Below, in pieces: positions 28,204 through 37,382 of a stretch of 64,000 bases of DNA (its first letter is position 1; each line of letters opens with the position of its first letter). Origin of the DNA: Mycolicibacterium holsaticum DSM 44478 = JCM 12374 (GTDB taxonomy: Bacteria > Actinomycetota > Actinomycetes > Mycobacteriales > Mycobacteriaceae); assembly GCF_019645835.1 (NCBI RefSeq), contig NZ_CP080998.1, forward strand, positions 3,348,001 through 3,412,000, written 5' to 3'. A program made the position numbers and the translations under genes. Below the pieces are notes generated by a model, which was given only the letters and a program-made list of their open reading frames with translations, did no database searches and had not been told where the DNA came from.

Positions 28204-29987
28204 CCGGGCTCGACGACAACGCCACCCCGCCGGGAACCGACCACACCGAAGCCATCACCCTCGGCCTGCACGACGCCTCCCCCCAGCACCTGGTCGACGC
28301 CATGGCCAACGATGTCGTCGTCGAAATGGGTTGGGGCCGGTTGGTTTTCGGGCAGACATTCGCCCACCCGGAGAAACTCGCCGAGGTGTTGCGCCAGGAA
28401 GGTCCCGGCAGGCGTGACATCTGCATCTACGCCCGCGAGCCGCATGTGCTCGTGGCCAAGGCGCCCGCCGAATTGTTCATCGACCCCAGCCACACCTACC
28501 GGTTGCGCTTCACCGAGGCCGACGCGCCCCATCCCACCACGAACGGGTTCAGCGTGCGTCGGCTGGAAAGCCTCGCCGACGCCGACGAGATGAACCGCGT
28601 CTACGTGCGCTGCGGCATGGTGCCCGCGCGCGTCGACGTCATCTGGAACAACCACCTGCAGCAGGGCGCTGTCGACTATCTGCTCGCCGTCCGCGACGAC
28701 GACGGGTCGGTGGTGGGCACGGTCACCGGCGTCGACCACAAGCGGTTGTTCTCCGATCCGGAGGACGGTTCGAGCCTGTGGACCCTGGCCGTCGACCCCG
28801 CCTCCAGCCTTCCCGGCGTCGGCGCCGCGCTGACCGGGGCGCTGGCCAAGCTGTACCGCGACCGCGGCCGCGCCTACATGGACCTGTCGGTGGCGCACGA
28901 CAACGACGCCGCGATCTCGCTGTACGAGAAGCTGGGCTTCGAACGCGTCCCCGTCATGGCGGTCAAACGCAAGAACGCCATCAACGAACCGTTGTTCACC
29001 CACCCGCCCGAGACCGTCGACGACCTCAACCCGTACGCGCGGATCATCGCCGACGAGGCCATGCGTCGCGGCATCTGGGTGGAGGTGCTCGACGCCGAGG
29101 CCGGTGAGATCCGGCTGTCGCACGGCGGACGCACTGTGATCACCCGAGAGTCCTTGTCGGAGTTCACCTCCGCGGTGGCGATGGCGCGCTGTGACGACAA
29201 GCGGCTGACCCGGCGCATCGTGTCCGAAGCCGGTATCAACGTCGCGCGCGGTCGCCTGGCCACCTTCGACGACCGAGACCAGGCCTTCCTCGACGAGGTC
29301 GGCGACGTCGTGGTCAAGCCGACCCGCGGCGAGCAGGGTAAGGGCATCACCGTGGGCATCGACACCCCGGCCGAGTTGGAAGCCGCGCTGGCGCGCGCCC
29401 GTGAACAGCACCCCGAGGTGCTGATCGAACAGCGCGCGGCGGGCGACGATCTGCGGCTGGTGGTGATCGACGGGAAGGTGGTGGCCGCCGCGCTGCGGAT
29501 GCCCGCAGAGGTTCTCGGCACCGGTCACCACACCATCCGCGAGCTCATCGAGGCGCAGAGCCGGCGCCGGGCCGCCGCCACCGGCGGTGAGTCGCGCATC
29601 CCGATGGACGACGTCACCGAAGCGACGGTGCGAGAAGCCGGATGGTCGTTCGACGACGTCTTGCCCGAAGGCAAGCGGCTGCGGGTTCGCCGGACCGCGA
29701 ACCTGCATCAGGGCGGCACGATCCACGACGTGACGGCCAAGGTCCACCCGCATCTGTGCGAGGTGGCAGTCAAGGCGGCCGACGCGATCGGCATCCCGGT
29801 GACCGGTGTCGATCTCCTGGTGCCCGACGTGACGCAGCCGGAGTACGTGTTCATCGAGGCCAACGAGCGTCCCGGGCTGGCCAATCACGAGCCGCAGCCC
29901 ACCGCAAAGGCGTTCGTGGACTTCCTGTTCCCGGGTAGCCCGGCCCTGCCGTCGGCGTGGACGCCGGAAGAGTCGCCGACGCCCTGA
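28200..29987 (+). CDS. ngg: N-acetylglutaminylglutamine synthetase (GNAT-ATP-grasp fusion)
   Basis: A 595-residue fusion. Residues 110-270 are a GNAT acetyltransferase (VDPASSLPGVGAALTGALAKLY, acetyl-CoA loop; YEKLGFERVPV). Residues 290-580 form an ATP-grasp ligase (VVKPTRGEQGKGITVGI, DLRLVVIDGKVVAAALRMPA, VFIEANERPGL). It would acetylate glutamine and ligate it to a second glutamine, giving the dipeptide that the upstream amidotransferase caps. The ATG overlaps the upstream stop. The M42-type peptidase often found as a third gene in this locus is not present in this window. Confidence 0.9.
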   Translation: MTGLDDNATPPGTDHTEAITLGLHDASPQHLVDAMANDVVVEMGWGRLVFGQTFAHPEKLAEVLRQEGPGRRDICIYAREPHVLVAKAPAELFIDPSHTYRLRFTEADAPHPTTNGFSVRRLESLADADEMNRVYVRCGMVPARVDVIWNNHLQQGAVDYLLAVRDDDGSVVGTVTGVDHKRLFSDPEDGSSLWTLAVDPASSLPGVGAALTGALAKLYRDRGRAYMDLSVAHDNDAAISLYEKLGFERVPVMAVKRKNAINEPLFTHPPETVDDLNPYARIIADEAMRRGIWVEVLDAEAGEIRLSHGGRTVITRESLSEFTSAVAMARCDDKRLTRRIVSEAGINVARGRLATFDDRDQAFLDEVGDVVVKPTRGEQGKGITVGIDTPAELEAALARAREQHPEVLIEQRAAGDDLRLVVIDGKVVAAALRMPAEVLGTGHHTIRELIEAQSRRRAAATGGESRIPMDDVTEATVREAGWSFDDVLPEGKRLRVRRTANLHQGGTIHDVTAKVHPHLCEVAVKAADAIGIPVTGVDLLVPDVTQPEYVFIEANERPGLANHEPQPTAKAFVDFLFPGSPALPSAWTPEESPTP

Positions 29988-29990
29988 GGG

Positions 29991-30542
29991 CTACCAGGTG
30001 CTCGAGCGCATCACGATCTCGGCGGCCAGTTGCGCGGTCGCGTCGTCGTTGTTGCGCCGGCCCAGCAGATCCACCATCCGGTAGTCGCCGTACACATAGC
30101 GCTGACTGGCCCGCGCGACCGCGCGCGCGGCCGGCGAGCTCACCAGGGCCGTGGTGTTGAGTTCCACCGGCGGACAGTGCTCGTCGCGCACCGCCCCGGA
30201 CGCGTCGGCGACGCACGGGTGGCCGCGGTCGATCACCACCAACCCGATGAACCGGTCCAGCCGGGTCGCGGCAAGCTCCCACGCCAACTCCCCGCCGACC
30301 CGGTCCCCCACCAACAGCGCCCACTTCACGCCGAGCGTGTCGAGGATGCCGATCACCGATTTGGCGGTCAGCCGGGGGTCGGCGCCGACGATGATGGTCC
30401 GCAGCGACGCGGTGTGCAACCGCTGACACACCGCGTCGTACGCCGTGGGTGCGTGGTGGGCAGCGCACAACAGCAGGACGACCGAGCCCTTCTCGGGCCC
30501 GGACACGTCGACGGGCACGCTGAACCCGTCGACGGTGACCAT
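29991..30542 (-). CDS. Alpha/beta-hydrolase-like protein with altered nucleophile elbow
   Basis: A 183-residue protein with alpha/beta-hydrolase topology: VVLLLCAAHHAPTAYDAVCQRL follows strand 3, and LLVGDRVGGELAWELAA sits where the GxSxGG nucleophile elbow should be. There the Ser position reads Arg (G-D-R-V-G-G), and the usual HG oxyanion motif is also absent, so it is probably not a serine hydrolase. It is shorter than typical members (250-300). It converges on the osmolyte operon with 3 bases between stops. Start ATG 30542 is chosen; a GTG at 30554 would add four residues. Function unknown; a binding or structural role is possible. Confidence 0.68.
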   Translation of the reverse strand: MVTVDGFSVPVDVSGPEKGSVVLLLCAAHHAPTAYDAVCQRLHTASLRTIIVGADPRLTAKSVIGILDTLGVKWALLVGDRVGGELAWELAATRLDRFIGLVVIDRGHPCVADASGAVRDEHCPPVELNTTALVSSPAARAVARASQRYVYGDYRMVDLLGRRNNDDATAQLAAEIVMRSSTW

Positions 30543-30614
30543 GGAGGACGGCACTGGGTCACGCTAGCGCGGGTTGCCCGGCCATGGGCGGGTTTGACGG
30601 AGTGCCAGATCGCG

Positions 30615-31274
30615 TCATGCCGACTCGACGCGCCGGACCTGGTTGGCCGTGACATCCAGAAAAGTCTGTGGCAGCGAACCTTTGACTGCGACCGTCGGGT
30701 TCGGGGTGGGAAACGCCACACCGAAAACCGCCATCGCGCCGACGTTTTCGAACGAGAAGTACACGCTGTTGTCGATGTCGCCCAACCGCATCGTCTGCTG
30801 ATACACCAACGCGTGCTCGCGCGGGCTCGCCAGCTTGGTGGTGGTGATCGGGATGCCCGGCGAGGACGGGTCGAAGAACGTCTCGAATGACGCGCAGCGA
30901 TTTGCGGTCGCGGCCAACCGGTCCAGATCGAGCGGCCAGGTGAGCACGGTGATCACCATCCGGGCGCCGTCGTAGCCGAGGAGGTATTCGGCGGCGCTGC
31001 CCGGACCACGCTCACCGGAGTCGGCGATCACCTGGGTGAGCCCGTCAGAACAACCGGCTGGTACCGACCGCATCGACGGTGCGCCGAGGCCACCGTTGGG
31101 CTGGCCGGCATCATCGGTGAGCCGCTCGTACTGCACACCGGGCGGGAAGTCGGCAGCGCTGAGCACCACCTTGTCCAACCGGGCGCCGGGCCAGGTCGCG
31201 GTGCCTGCGGTGTGGTGGGCGCAGCCGGCCATTGTCGCGGCGAACAGCGCCAGCACGGCGTAGCGCCACGTCAC
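30615..31274 (-). CDS. Lipoprotein, DUF5642/PknH-sensor-like
   Basis: A 219-residue lipoprotein. The signal sequence [15 protein letters not shown] ends in a lipobox (MAGC) with the lipidated Cys at about residue 18. The mature domain contains [15 protein letters not shown], four or so Cys residues (AGCSDG, NRCASF) and a C-terminal [11 protein letters not shown] typical of mycobacterial sensor-like lipoproteins. The GTG at 31274 overlaps the cobQ stop, so it is probably co-transcribed behind cobQ, although no link to cobalamin is evident. The ligand is unknown. Confidence 0.72.
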   Translation of the reverse strand: MTWRYAVLALFAATMAGCAHHTAGTATWPGARLDKVVLSAADFPPGVQYERLTDDAGQPNGGLGAPSMRSVPAGCSDGLTQVIADSGERGPGSAAEYLLGYDGARMVITVLTWPLDLDRLAATANRCASFETFFDPSSPGIPITTTKLASPREHALVYQQTMRLGDIDNSVYFSFENVGAMAVFGVAFPTPNPTVAVKGSLPQTFLDVTANQVRRVESA

Positions 31275-32770
31275 GGTGTCAGCCCCGCGGTGATCGTCGG
31301 CCGCGGCGGTGGGCCACCGTCGAGCAGGTCCAGCACCGCGTCCACGTCGAGGTGGACGGCCAGCAGATCGGCCATCACGTCGAGTTGGGCGTCGCGGCGC
31401 GCACGGACGTCGACGTCGTCGGCGACCACGAAGGCCGGCCGGCCCGCGGCCGCGGCCGCTTCCGAAAGCCATTGCCGCCGCACCTCGTTGTTGTCGAGCA
31501 GCCCGTGCCAGTGGGTGCCGAACACCATCGCGCGCCGGACGCCGACGGCGGTGCCCCCGGGTTGCCAGTCCTCCTCGGCGCACCGGGTGAGCCGGCCATG
31601 GTGGATCTCGTAGCCGTGCAGCGGGAACTCATGGTGGCGCAGAATCTTGTCCGGGGCGAACACGATGTCGGCGTCGAGCAGGCCCAAGCCGCTGGTGTCG
31701 CCGGCGCCAGACTCCACCGGATCGTCGATGCGCCGGCACAGCATCTGAAAGCCACCGCACACACCGAGCACCGGCTTGCCCGCGTCGGCGTGCGCGCGGA
31801 TGGGCTCGGCCAGCCCGCGCCCGCGCAGCCAATCCAGGTCGGTGACGGTGGATTTGCTTCCGGGGATCACGATCACATCGGCGTCGGCCAGGTCGGCGGG
31901 GTCGGCGACCCAGCGCACCAGCACGCCAGGCTCACACGCCAACGCTTCGACGTCGGTGGAGTTGGAGATGCGCGGCAACCGGAGCGCGGCCACCCGTAGC
32001 CACTGCTCGCCACGTGGGGGCTGCGGATCTCCGAGGACCTGCTGTGCCAGCACGGAGACCGAGTCCTCGGTGTCCAGCCACAGCCCGTCGGCATAGGGTA
32101 TGACGCCGTAGGTGGGCCGACCGGTCAACTGCTGCAACTGATCCAGACCCGGCGCCAGCAGCGCCGGGTCGCCGCGGAACTTGTTGACGACGAAGCCGGC
32201 GATGAGCCGTTGGTCGTCGGCGTCGAGCACCGCGACCGTGCCGTACAGGTGGGCCAGCAGCCCGCCGCGGTCGATGTCCCCGACCACGATGACCGGCAGG
32301 TTCGCCGCTCTGGCCAGCCCCATGTTGGTCAGATCGGTTGCCCGCAGGTTGATTTCGGCCGGGGAGCCGGCGCCTTCGCAGATCACGGCGTCGAATTCGC
32401 TTTGCAGCCCCTGTAGTTCGTCGGCCACTATTCCTGCGAGGCGTTCGCGGTGGGTGAAGTAGTCGCGGGCGCTGACGGTGTCGGTGACCTGACCGCGCAC
32501 CACCAGCTGTGAGGTGCGGTCGCCCCCGGGCTTGAGCAGGATCGGGTTGAACCGGGTGTGGGGGGCCAACCCGGCCGCGCGGGCCTGCACCGCCTGGGCC
32601 CGCCCGATCTCACCGCCGTCGACGGTGACCGCCGAGTTGTTGGACATGTTCTGCGCCTTGAACGGCGCGACCCGGATGCCCTTGCGCGACAACAACCGGC
32701 ACAGCCCGGCGACCACCATCGACTTGCCGGCATCCGATGTGGTGCCGGCGACCAGCAGCGCGCCGCTCAT
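31271..32770 (-). CDS. cobQ: Cobyric acid synthase
   Basis: A 499-residue CobQ amidotransferase that amidates the b, d, e and g side chains of adenosyl-cobyrinate diamide. The N-terminal ATPase motif is [15 protein letters not shown] (about 9-23), with [13 protein letters not shown] and [14 protein letters not shown] typical of CobQ rather than CobB. The glutaminase nucleophile is in [12 protein letters not shown] and the His in [12 protein letters not shown]. It supplies the same pathway as the distant cobB-cobO operon and the cobalt transporter. The map gene lies 43 bases upstream on the same strand. In M. tuberculosis cobQ lies elsewhere, so its place here differs. Confidence 0.95.
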   Translation of the reverse strand: MSGALLVAGTTSDAGKSMVVAGLCRLLSRKGIRVAPFKAQNMSNNSAVTVDGGEIGRAQAVQARAAGLAPHTRFNPILLKPGGDRTSQLVVRGQVTDTVSARDYFTHRERLAGIVADELQGLQSEFDAVICEGAGSPAEINLRATDLTNMGLARAANLPVIVVGDIDRGGLLAHLYGTVAVLDADDQRLIAGFVVNKFRGDPALLAPGLDQLQQLTGRPTYGVIPYADGLWLDTEDSVSVLAQQVLGDPQPPRGEQWLRVAALRLPRISNSTDVEALACEPGVLVRWVADPADLADADVIVIPGSKSTVTDLDWLRGRGLAEPIRAHADAGKPVLGVCGGFQMLCRRIDDPVESGAGDTSGLGLLDADIVFAPDKILRHHEFPLHGYEIHHGRLTRCAEEDWQPGGTAVGVRRAMVFGTHWHGLLDNNEVRRQWLSEAAAAAGRPAFVVADDVDVRARRDAQLDVMADLLAVHLDVDAVLDLLDGGPPPRPTITAGLTP

Positions 32771-32813
32771 GTCCCCGACGCGAGCAGGACTTGCAGTGCT
32801 CGCGGGAAGACGG

Positions 32814-33671
32814 TCACAGCTGGGTCAGGATGTCGGCGCCGTCGTCGGTGACCACCAGGGTGTGCTCGAACTGTGCGGTCCACTTCTTGTCCTTGGTGGC
32901 GACGGTCCAGTCGTCATCCCAGATCTCGTAGTCCAGCCCGCCGAGGTTGATCATCGGTTCGATGGTGAACGTCATCCCCGGTTCCAGCACCGTCTCCACC
33001 GCGGGCTGGTCGTAGTGCAACACCACCAGCCCGTTGTGAAACGTGGTGCCGATGCCGTGTCCGGTGAAGTCGCGAACCACGTTGTAGCCGAACCGGTTTG
33101 CATACGACTCGATGACGCGGCCGACGACCGACAGCTGGCGTCCCGGTTTGACGGCCTTGATGGCGCGCATCGTGGCCTCGTGGGTGCGTTCGACGAGCAA
33201 CCGGTGTTCCTCGGAGACGTCGCCGGCCAGGAAGGTGGCGTTGGTGTCGCCGTGCACACCGTGGATGTAGGCGGTGACGTCGATGTTGACGATGTCGCCG
33301 TCCTCGATCACCGTCGAGTCCGGGATGCCGTGGCAGATGATCTCGTTGAGCGACGTGCAGCACGACTTCGGATAGCCCTTGTAGCCCAGCGTGGAGGGGT
33401 AGGCGCCGTGGTCGACCATGTATTCGTGGGCGATGCGGTCCAGTTCGTCGGTGGTGACACCGGGCGCGACGGCCTTGCCTGCCTCGGCCAGCGCACCGGC
33501 GGCGATCCGGCCGGCGATGCGCATCTTGTCGATCACCTCGGGGGTCTGCACCCACGGTTCGCTGCCCTCGCGCGCCGTCTGCTTGCCCACGTACTCCGGG
33601 CGGGCGATGTGCTTGGGCACCGGCAGGGTCGGTGACACCACGCCGGGGCTAAGGGCGGTGCGAACAGGCAT
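32814..33671 (-). CDS. map: Methionine aminopeptidase, type I
   Basis: A 285-residue cytoplasmic metalloprotease that removes the initiator methionine. An N-terminal SH3-ligand-like extension of about 40 residues ([17 protein letters not shown]) precedes the catalytic domain, as in the mycobacterial MapB. Metal and active-site segments are readable: [45 protein letters not shown] and AQFEHTLVV. The ATG at 33671 starts [10 protein letters not shown]. It is divergent from a short SnoaL-like gene. Confidence 0.95.
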   Translation of the reverse strand: MPVRTALSPGVVSPTLPVPKHIARPEYVGKQTAREGSEPWVQTPEVIDKMRIAGRIAAGALAEAGKAVAPGVTTDELDRIAHEYMVDHGAYPSTLGYKGYPKSCCTSLNEIICHGIPDSTVIEDGDIVNIDVTAYIHGVHGDTNATFLAGDVSEEHRLLVERTHEATMRAIKAVKPGRQLSVVGRVIESYANRFGYNVVRDFTGHGIGTTFHNGLVVLHYDQPAVETVLEPGMTFTIEPMINLGGLDYEIWDDDWTVATKDKKWTAQFEHTLVVTDDGADILTQL

Positions 33672-33712
33672 GACGCCAGAATAGTCGGACCGTCGCGCTA
33701 GATTCGGTGGCG

Positions 33713-33928
33713 ATGACGATCGACGAGGTTGACGAGCAGTTCGCGACCAGGTTCGCCGAGCGCTTCGCCGATGCCTGGCGCAGTCCCGACCTGGCCAAAC
33801 ACGAGGCGATGTGGGCGGAGGACATCGTGCTGAGCCAGCCGATGATGGGCACGCTGCGCGGCAAGCAGGCCTGCCCGGCCGGCTGGGACCGGCTGGTGCG
33901 CATCGGATCGCAGCTGTTTCGGCGCTAA
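33713..33928 (+). CDS. Short SnoaL/NTF2-like protein, probably truncated
   Basis: A 71-residue frame whose N-terminal half ([38 protein letters not shown]) looks like the first helices and strand of a SnoaL/NTF2-fold protein, a family usually 120-150 residues long. After that it switches to [18 protein letters not shown] and stops, overlapping the stop of the convergent DUF1707 gene. The C-terminal sheet that makes the ligand pocket is missing, so it is either a decayed gene or a misassembled domain. An ATG two codons earlier (33707) is also possible. Confidence 0.55.
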   Translation: MTIDEVDEQFATRFAERFADAWRSPDLAKHEAMWAEDIVLSQPMMGTLRGKQACPAGWDRLVRIGSQLFRR

Positions 33929-34509
33929 CGGTCGAACGGGCCGAACCGCCACGGCTTGCGCGGCCCGCGGATGTCCACCGATCCGCACACCACCTTGCCG
34001 GTGAGCACGACGTGCGGCCTGCCCTCGGCGGGCGCATCCTTGCGGTGGTCGTGGGCGGTGCCGACGACCACCTCGACGTCGTCGATCGACGCGCTGGCGC
34101 CCTCGGGCAGCCGCAGGTCCAGCCCACCGAACTTGAGGTCGAGTTCGACGACGATCATCGGGCCGGCGAACCGGGCCCTGGTCAGGTCGAGATCGATGGA
34201 GCCCATCCTGCGGTGCAGCGCCAGCCGGGTCGGCACCGTCCACTCGCCCTGGCGTCTGAGCGAGCCGAGCACCCCGCGCAGCTCCACCCGGTCGGCGGCC
34301 GACGTGACGATCGCACCGGGGCCGGGCAGGTCGTCGACGAGCGCGTCGAGGTCGGAGTGCAGCCGCGCCCGCGACACCGCCGCCGAACGCTCCTCGAACT
34401 CGTCGATGTCGATCAGGCCCAGCGCGACGGCGTTGTGCAGCCGCCGCAGCGTGCCGTTGCGGTCGGCGTCGGATACCCGCATGAACGCGTGGTCGTCGAT
34501 CCCTGTCAT
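33925..34509 (-). CDS. DUF1707 protein with LiaF-like C-terminal domain
   Basis: A 194-residue protein. Residues 8-60 match DUF1707 ([35 protein letters not shown]), a small helical domain of actinobacteria. The rest forms a repetitive beta domain ([38 protein letters not shown]) like the cell-wall-active antibiotic response proteins. No membrane segment or signal peptide is visible. It lies 19 bases after the penicillin-binding lipoprotein gene on the same strand, which fits an envelope-stress role, but this is inference. Confidence 0.82.
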   Translation of the reverse strand: MTGIDDHAFMRVSDADRNGTLRRLHNAVALGLIDIDEFEERSAAVSRARLHSDLDALVDDLPGPGAIVTSAADRVELRGVLGSLRRQGEWTVPTRLALHRRMGSIDLDLTRARFAGPMIVVELDLKFGGLDLRLPEGASASIDDVEVVVGTAHDHRKDAPAEGRPHVVLTGKVVCGSVDIRGPRKPWRFGPFDR

Positions 34510-34528
34510 AGCCCTTACGACAGGCTAC

Positions 34529-36334
34529 TCAGGCTTGATAGTCGGGCGGCAATCCGTCGAGCATGCCCTTGAGCATGCGGACCGCGTACTCCGAGGACCC
34601 ACCGCCGACGATCAGCGCCGCGAACGCCAAATCGCCGCGGTAACCGGCGAACCAGGAATGCGAGCCGCCGGCGAACTCCGCTTCACCGGTCTTGCCGCGC
34701 ACGTCGCCGGCGCCCTGCAGGTCCTCGGCGGTGCCGTTGGTCACCACCAGCCGCATCATCGGCCGCAGCCCGTCGAGGATCTTGTCGCCGATCGGCTCCA
34801 TCTCGCCGTGCACCACGGTCTGGCGGCCCTGGATCAGTTGGGGCACTGGGGTTTTCCCGGCCGCGACGGTGGCCGCGGCCAACGCCATGCCGAACGGGCT
34901 GGCCACCACCTTGCCCTGCCCGAAGCCGTCTTCGGTGCGTTCGGCCAGGTTCACCGTCGGCGGCACCGAACCGGTCACGGTGTTGAGCCCCTCGATCTCG
35001 AAGTCGGCGCCGATACCGTACTTGGCGGCCGCGTTCGTCAGCCCGCGCGGCGGCATCCGGCTGGCCAGCTCGGCGAAGGTGGTGTTGCACGAGCTCGCGA
35101 ACGCCCGGGACATCGGCACGGTGCCCAGGTCGAAGCCGCCGTAGTTGGGCACGGTGCGATGCCCGATGTCGATGGTGCCCGGGCACGGCAGCAACGTGTT
35201 GGGCGTGGCCATGTCGCGTTCGATGGCCGCACCCGCGGTGATCATCTTGAACGTCGAACCGGGCGGGTACAGGCCGGTGGTGGCGATCAGCCCCTCGGCG
35301 TCGGCGGCGGTGTTCTGCGCCACCGCGAGGATCTCACCGGTGGACGGTTTGATCGCCACGATCATGGCCTGCTTGCCGGTGGTGTTGACGGCCTGCTGCG
35401 CGGCGTTCTGCACGGTGCGGTCGATGCTGATCCGGATCGACGGCGCCGGTTGTCCGGGCACCTCGTGGAGCACGTCGACGTCGACGCCGTTCTGGTTGAC
35501 CGTCACCACACGCCAGCCGGCCTGTCCGTCGAGTTCGCCCTGCACCGCGGTCCTGACCTGGTTGATGATGGCCGGTGCGAAGGTTTCGTCGGTAGGCAAC
35601 AACGCGGCCTGCGGGGTGATCACCACGCCCGGGCGCGCGGCGATGGCGCCTGCTACCCGGTCATGGTCGGCCTGGCGCAGGATGATCAGGTGCAGCGGTG
35701 TTTTCGATGAGCTGGCCAGCTCGGCGAGCCGTTGCGGGTCCATGGTGTTGTCGAAGGGCCGCAGCGCGTCGGCGACCGCGCGCGCCGTCGGCATCAACGC
35801 GTCCCCGGCGGCCTTGGCGTCCAGCGAGTAGCTGTACCGGTATCCGGGCAACAGCACCTCGGTGCCGCTGCGCTCGATGACCGATGCGCGTGGCGGCTGA
35901 TCGGCGCGCAGCGTGAAGCTCTGGTTCTCGCCCAGTGACGGGTGCAGCCCGGTGGCACTCCAACGCACCTTCCAGCGGCCCTCGTCGCGGACCATGTTGA
36001 GCCGACCGTCGTAGGTCCAGGTCCGGTCCTTGGGCAGGTGCCAGGTGTAGCGATAGGTGATGCTGCCGGTGTCCTCGGTGTACTTGGAGCCCAGGATCTG
36101 CGCGTCCAGGTGGGTAGCCTGCAGCCCGGCCCACGCTTCGTTGAGCGCTTGACGCGCCTCGGCGGGGTGATCGGCGAACTCGGCGGCCGTCGTGGTGTCG
36201 CCGGTGGCCAGCGCGGAGAAGAACTCCTCGGCGGTCGGCTCGGGCCCGCTCGGTCTGGGGGTGCACGCGCTGAGGCCGACGATCAGCGCAGCGACCGCGA
36301 GCGCATTCGCTACTCGTGAGACTGAAGTTGCCAT
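34529..36334 (-). CDS. Penicillin-binding lipoprotein (class B transpeptidase)
   Basis: A 601-residue class B penicillin-binding protein with a lipoprotein signal: LIVGLSAC with lipid Cys at 24. An NTF2-like MecA-N domain (30-145) is followed by a dimerisation region and the transpeptidase domain, with catalytic Ser360 in GSTFKM, the SCN triad at 415-417 and KTG at 548-550. It cross-links peptidoglycan outside the membrane and would bind beta-lactams. It corresponds to Rv2864c in M. tuberculosis. The ATG at 36334 is preceded by a repeat-containing gap of 178 bases. All catalytic motifs are intact. Confidence 0.93.
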   Translation of the reverse strand: MATSVSRVANALAVAALIVGLSACTPRPSGPEPTAEEFFSALATGDTTTAAEFADHPAEARQALNEAWAGLQATHLDAQILGSKYTEDTGSITYRYTWHLPKDRTWTYDGRLNMVRDEGRWKVRWSATGLHPSLGENQSFTLRADQPPRASVIERSGTEVLLPGYRYSYSLDAKAAGDALMPTARAVADALRPFDNTMDPQRLAELASSSKTPLHLIILRQADHDRVAGAIAARPGVVITPQAALLPTDETFAPAIINQVRTAVQGELDGQAGWRVVTVNQNGVDVDVLHEVPGQPAPSIRISIDRTVQNAAQQAVNTTGKQAMIVAIKPSTGEILAVAQNTAADAEGLIATTGLYPPGSTFKMITAGAAIERDMATPNTLLPCPGTIDIGHRTVPNYGGFDLGTVPMSRAFASSCNTTFAELASRMPPRGLTNAAAKYGIGADFEIEGLNTVTGSVPPTVNLAERTEDGFGQGKVVASPFGMALAAATVAAGKTPVPQLIQGRQTVVHGEMEPIGDKILDGLRPMMRLVVTNGTAEDLQGAGDVRGKTGEAEFAGGSHSWFAGYRGDLAFAALIVGGGSSEYAVRMLKGMLDGLPPDYQA

Positions 36335-36437
36335 TGGGGCAGATGTTACGAAGTCGAGACCTGAATCCGGGGTAGGCGCGCTCCAATCTTTCGCCGAAAC
36401 CGCCGTGTTGGCGGAAACCGCCCCGCGCGAAATCGAC

Positions 36438-36483
36438 CAAAGCGTCGGTCTCGGCGCAATCAAAGCGTCGGTCTCGGCGCAAT
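36438..36483. repeat. Perfect 23-bp tandem duplication in an intergenic gap
   Basis: Two identical 23-bp units (36438-36460 and 36461-36483), each beginning caaagcgtcggtctcggcgc, lie between the penicillin-binding lipoprotein start and the GNAT stop. A related short repeat, cggaaaccgcc, precedes them. The gap 36335-36512 contains nothing else recognised. Confidence 0.9.
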
Positions 36484-36512
36484 CAGAACGCCGACGAGCG
36501 GGACGCGGCGCC

Positions 36513-37172
36513 CTAAGACCCCGCGGCCGGGGCGCGAACCACCAACGGCACCGCCGGGAAGTAGGCGGCCATCTCCGAGCGGGACTTGCGCAGCGCAGCG
36601 GTGCCGTAGCCCTGCTTGCGGTGGTCGGGGTGAATCCAGATGCGCACGTTGACCTCGCCGGCCACCAGGTCACCGAACACCATCCCGACCTTGTGCGGGC
36701 CGTGCACCGCCACCAGCCACGCCGCCTCTTCGGCGTTGACGCGTCGCAGCCCGGCGCGGATCTCCTCGTCGAGGTCACCGGCGGGCGCCCGTGACCCGTC
36801 CCCCGACTCGCGCACGTCGGCCGTGCGCGCCGCGAAAACCTCACGGTCCTGCTCGGGGGCGAACGGGCGCAGCACCATGGTGTCCACCGGACGGACCGGC
36901 TCCCCCATGGTGAAGCTCAGCTGGTTGTTCAGATCCTCGAGTTCGGCGACGATCCGGCGCCGCGCCACCTTGGTGAGCCGGTCGAAGGACAGCCGCAGCA
37001 CCGCTTCGGCGGCCCGGGCCGAGGTGCCCAGGTGCGCGGCGATCGCCTCGATGGCCGCGTCGTAGTCCTCGGCCTCGACGACGACGTCGAGCAGTTCATG
37101 ACGGTGTTCGAGCGCACGCATCAACGCGTCGGCGATCTCCCTGCGCGCCACTCTCGGATCGACATCGGTCAT
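36513..37172 (-). CDS. GNAT acetyltransferase fused to a gyrase-A-like helical segment
   Basis: A 219-residue protein. Residues 8-85 (DALMRALEHRHELLDVVVEAEDYDAAIEAI and AEAVLRLSFDRLTKVARRRI) resemble the helical region near the GyrA C-gate, where a similar AxxIL-R-L-T-xxE pattern occurs. Residues 95-215 form a GNAT domain with the acetyl-CoA loop RKQGYGTAALRKSR and VNVRIWIHPDHR. The start is ATG 37172. The gyrase-like part lacks the catalytic Tyr domain, so it cannot be a topoisomerase; it may mediate dimerisation or binding to gyrase. The substrate is unknown. Confidence 0.78.
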   Translation of the reverse strand: MTDVDPRVARREIADALMRALEHRHELLDVVVEAEDYDAAIEAIAAHLGTSARAAEAVLRLSFDRLTKVARRRIVAELEDLNNQLSFTMGEPVRPVDTMVLRPFAPEQDREVFAARTADVRESGDGSRAPAGDLDEEIRAGLRRVNAEEAAWLVAVHGPHKVGMVFGDLVAGEVNVRIWIHPDHRKQGYGTAALRKSRSEMAAYFPAVPLVVRAPAAGS

Positions 37173-37318
37173 TGGCTGAGCGTAACGACCGCAGTGCTGC
37201 CCGGTCGCGAATCCCGGGGCGACCAACATCGCCCGATGGCGAAGTACAGGCTTACGCCGCAGTCTGACTGTGTGCGCCCGCAGTTCTCACGAGCGCCCCG
37301 ACAGACACCGCCAAACGT

Positions 37319-37359
37319 ACGTTAGCGAGCACCCGACTCACACTTTTCCTCGCTAACGT
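37319..37359. terminator. 11-bp inverted repeat, possible terminator or operator
   Basis: acgttagcgag (37319-37329) and its exact complement (37349-37359) enclose 19 bases. It lies just downstream of the GNAT stop at 37383 (minus strand) and upstream of the next GNAT gene, so a terminator for the former is plausible. No T-run is present. The rest of 37173-37382 shows nothing else. Confidence 0.5.
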
Positions 37360-37382
37360 GCATCTCGCGGATGCAGGCGAGT

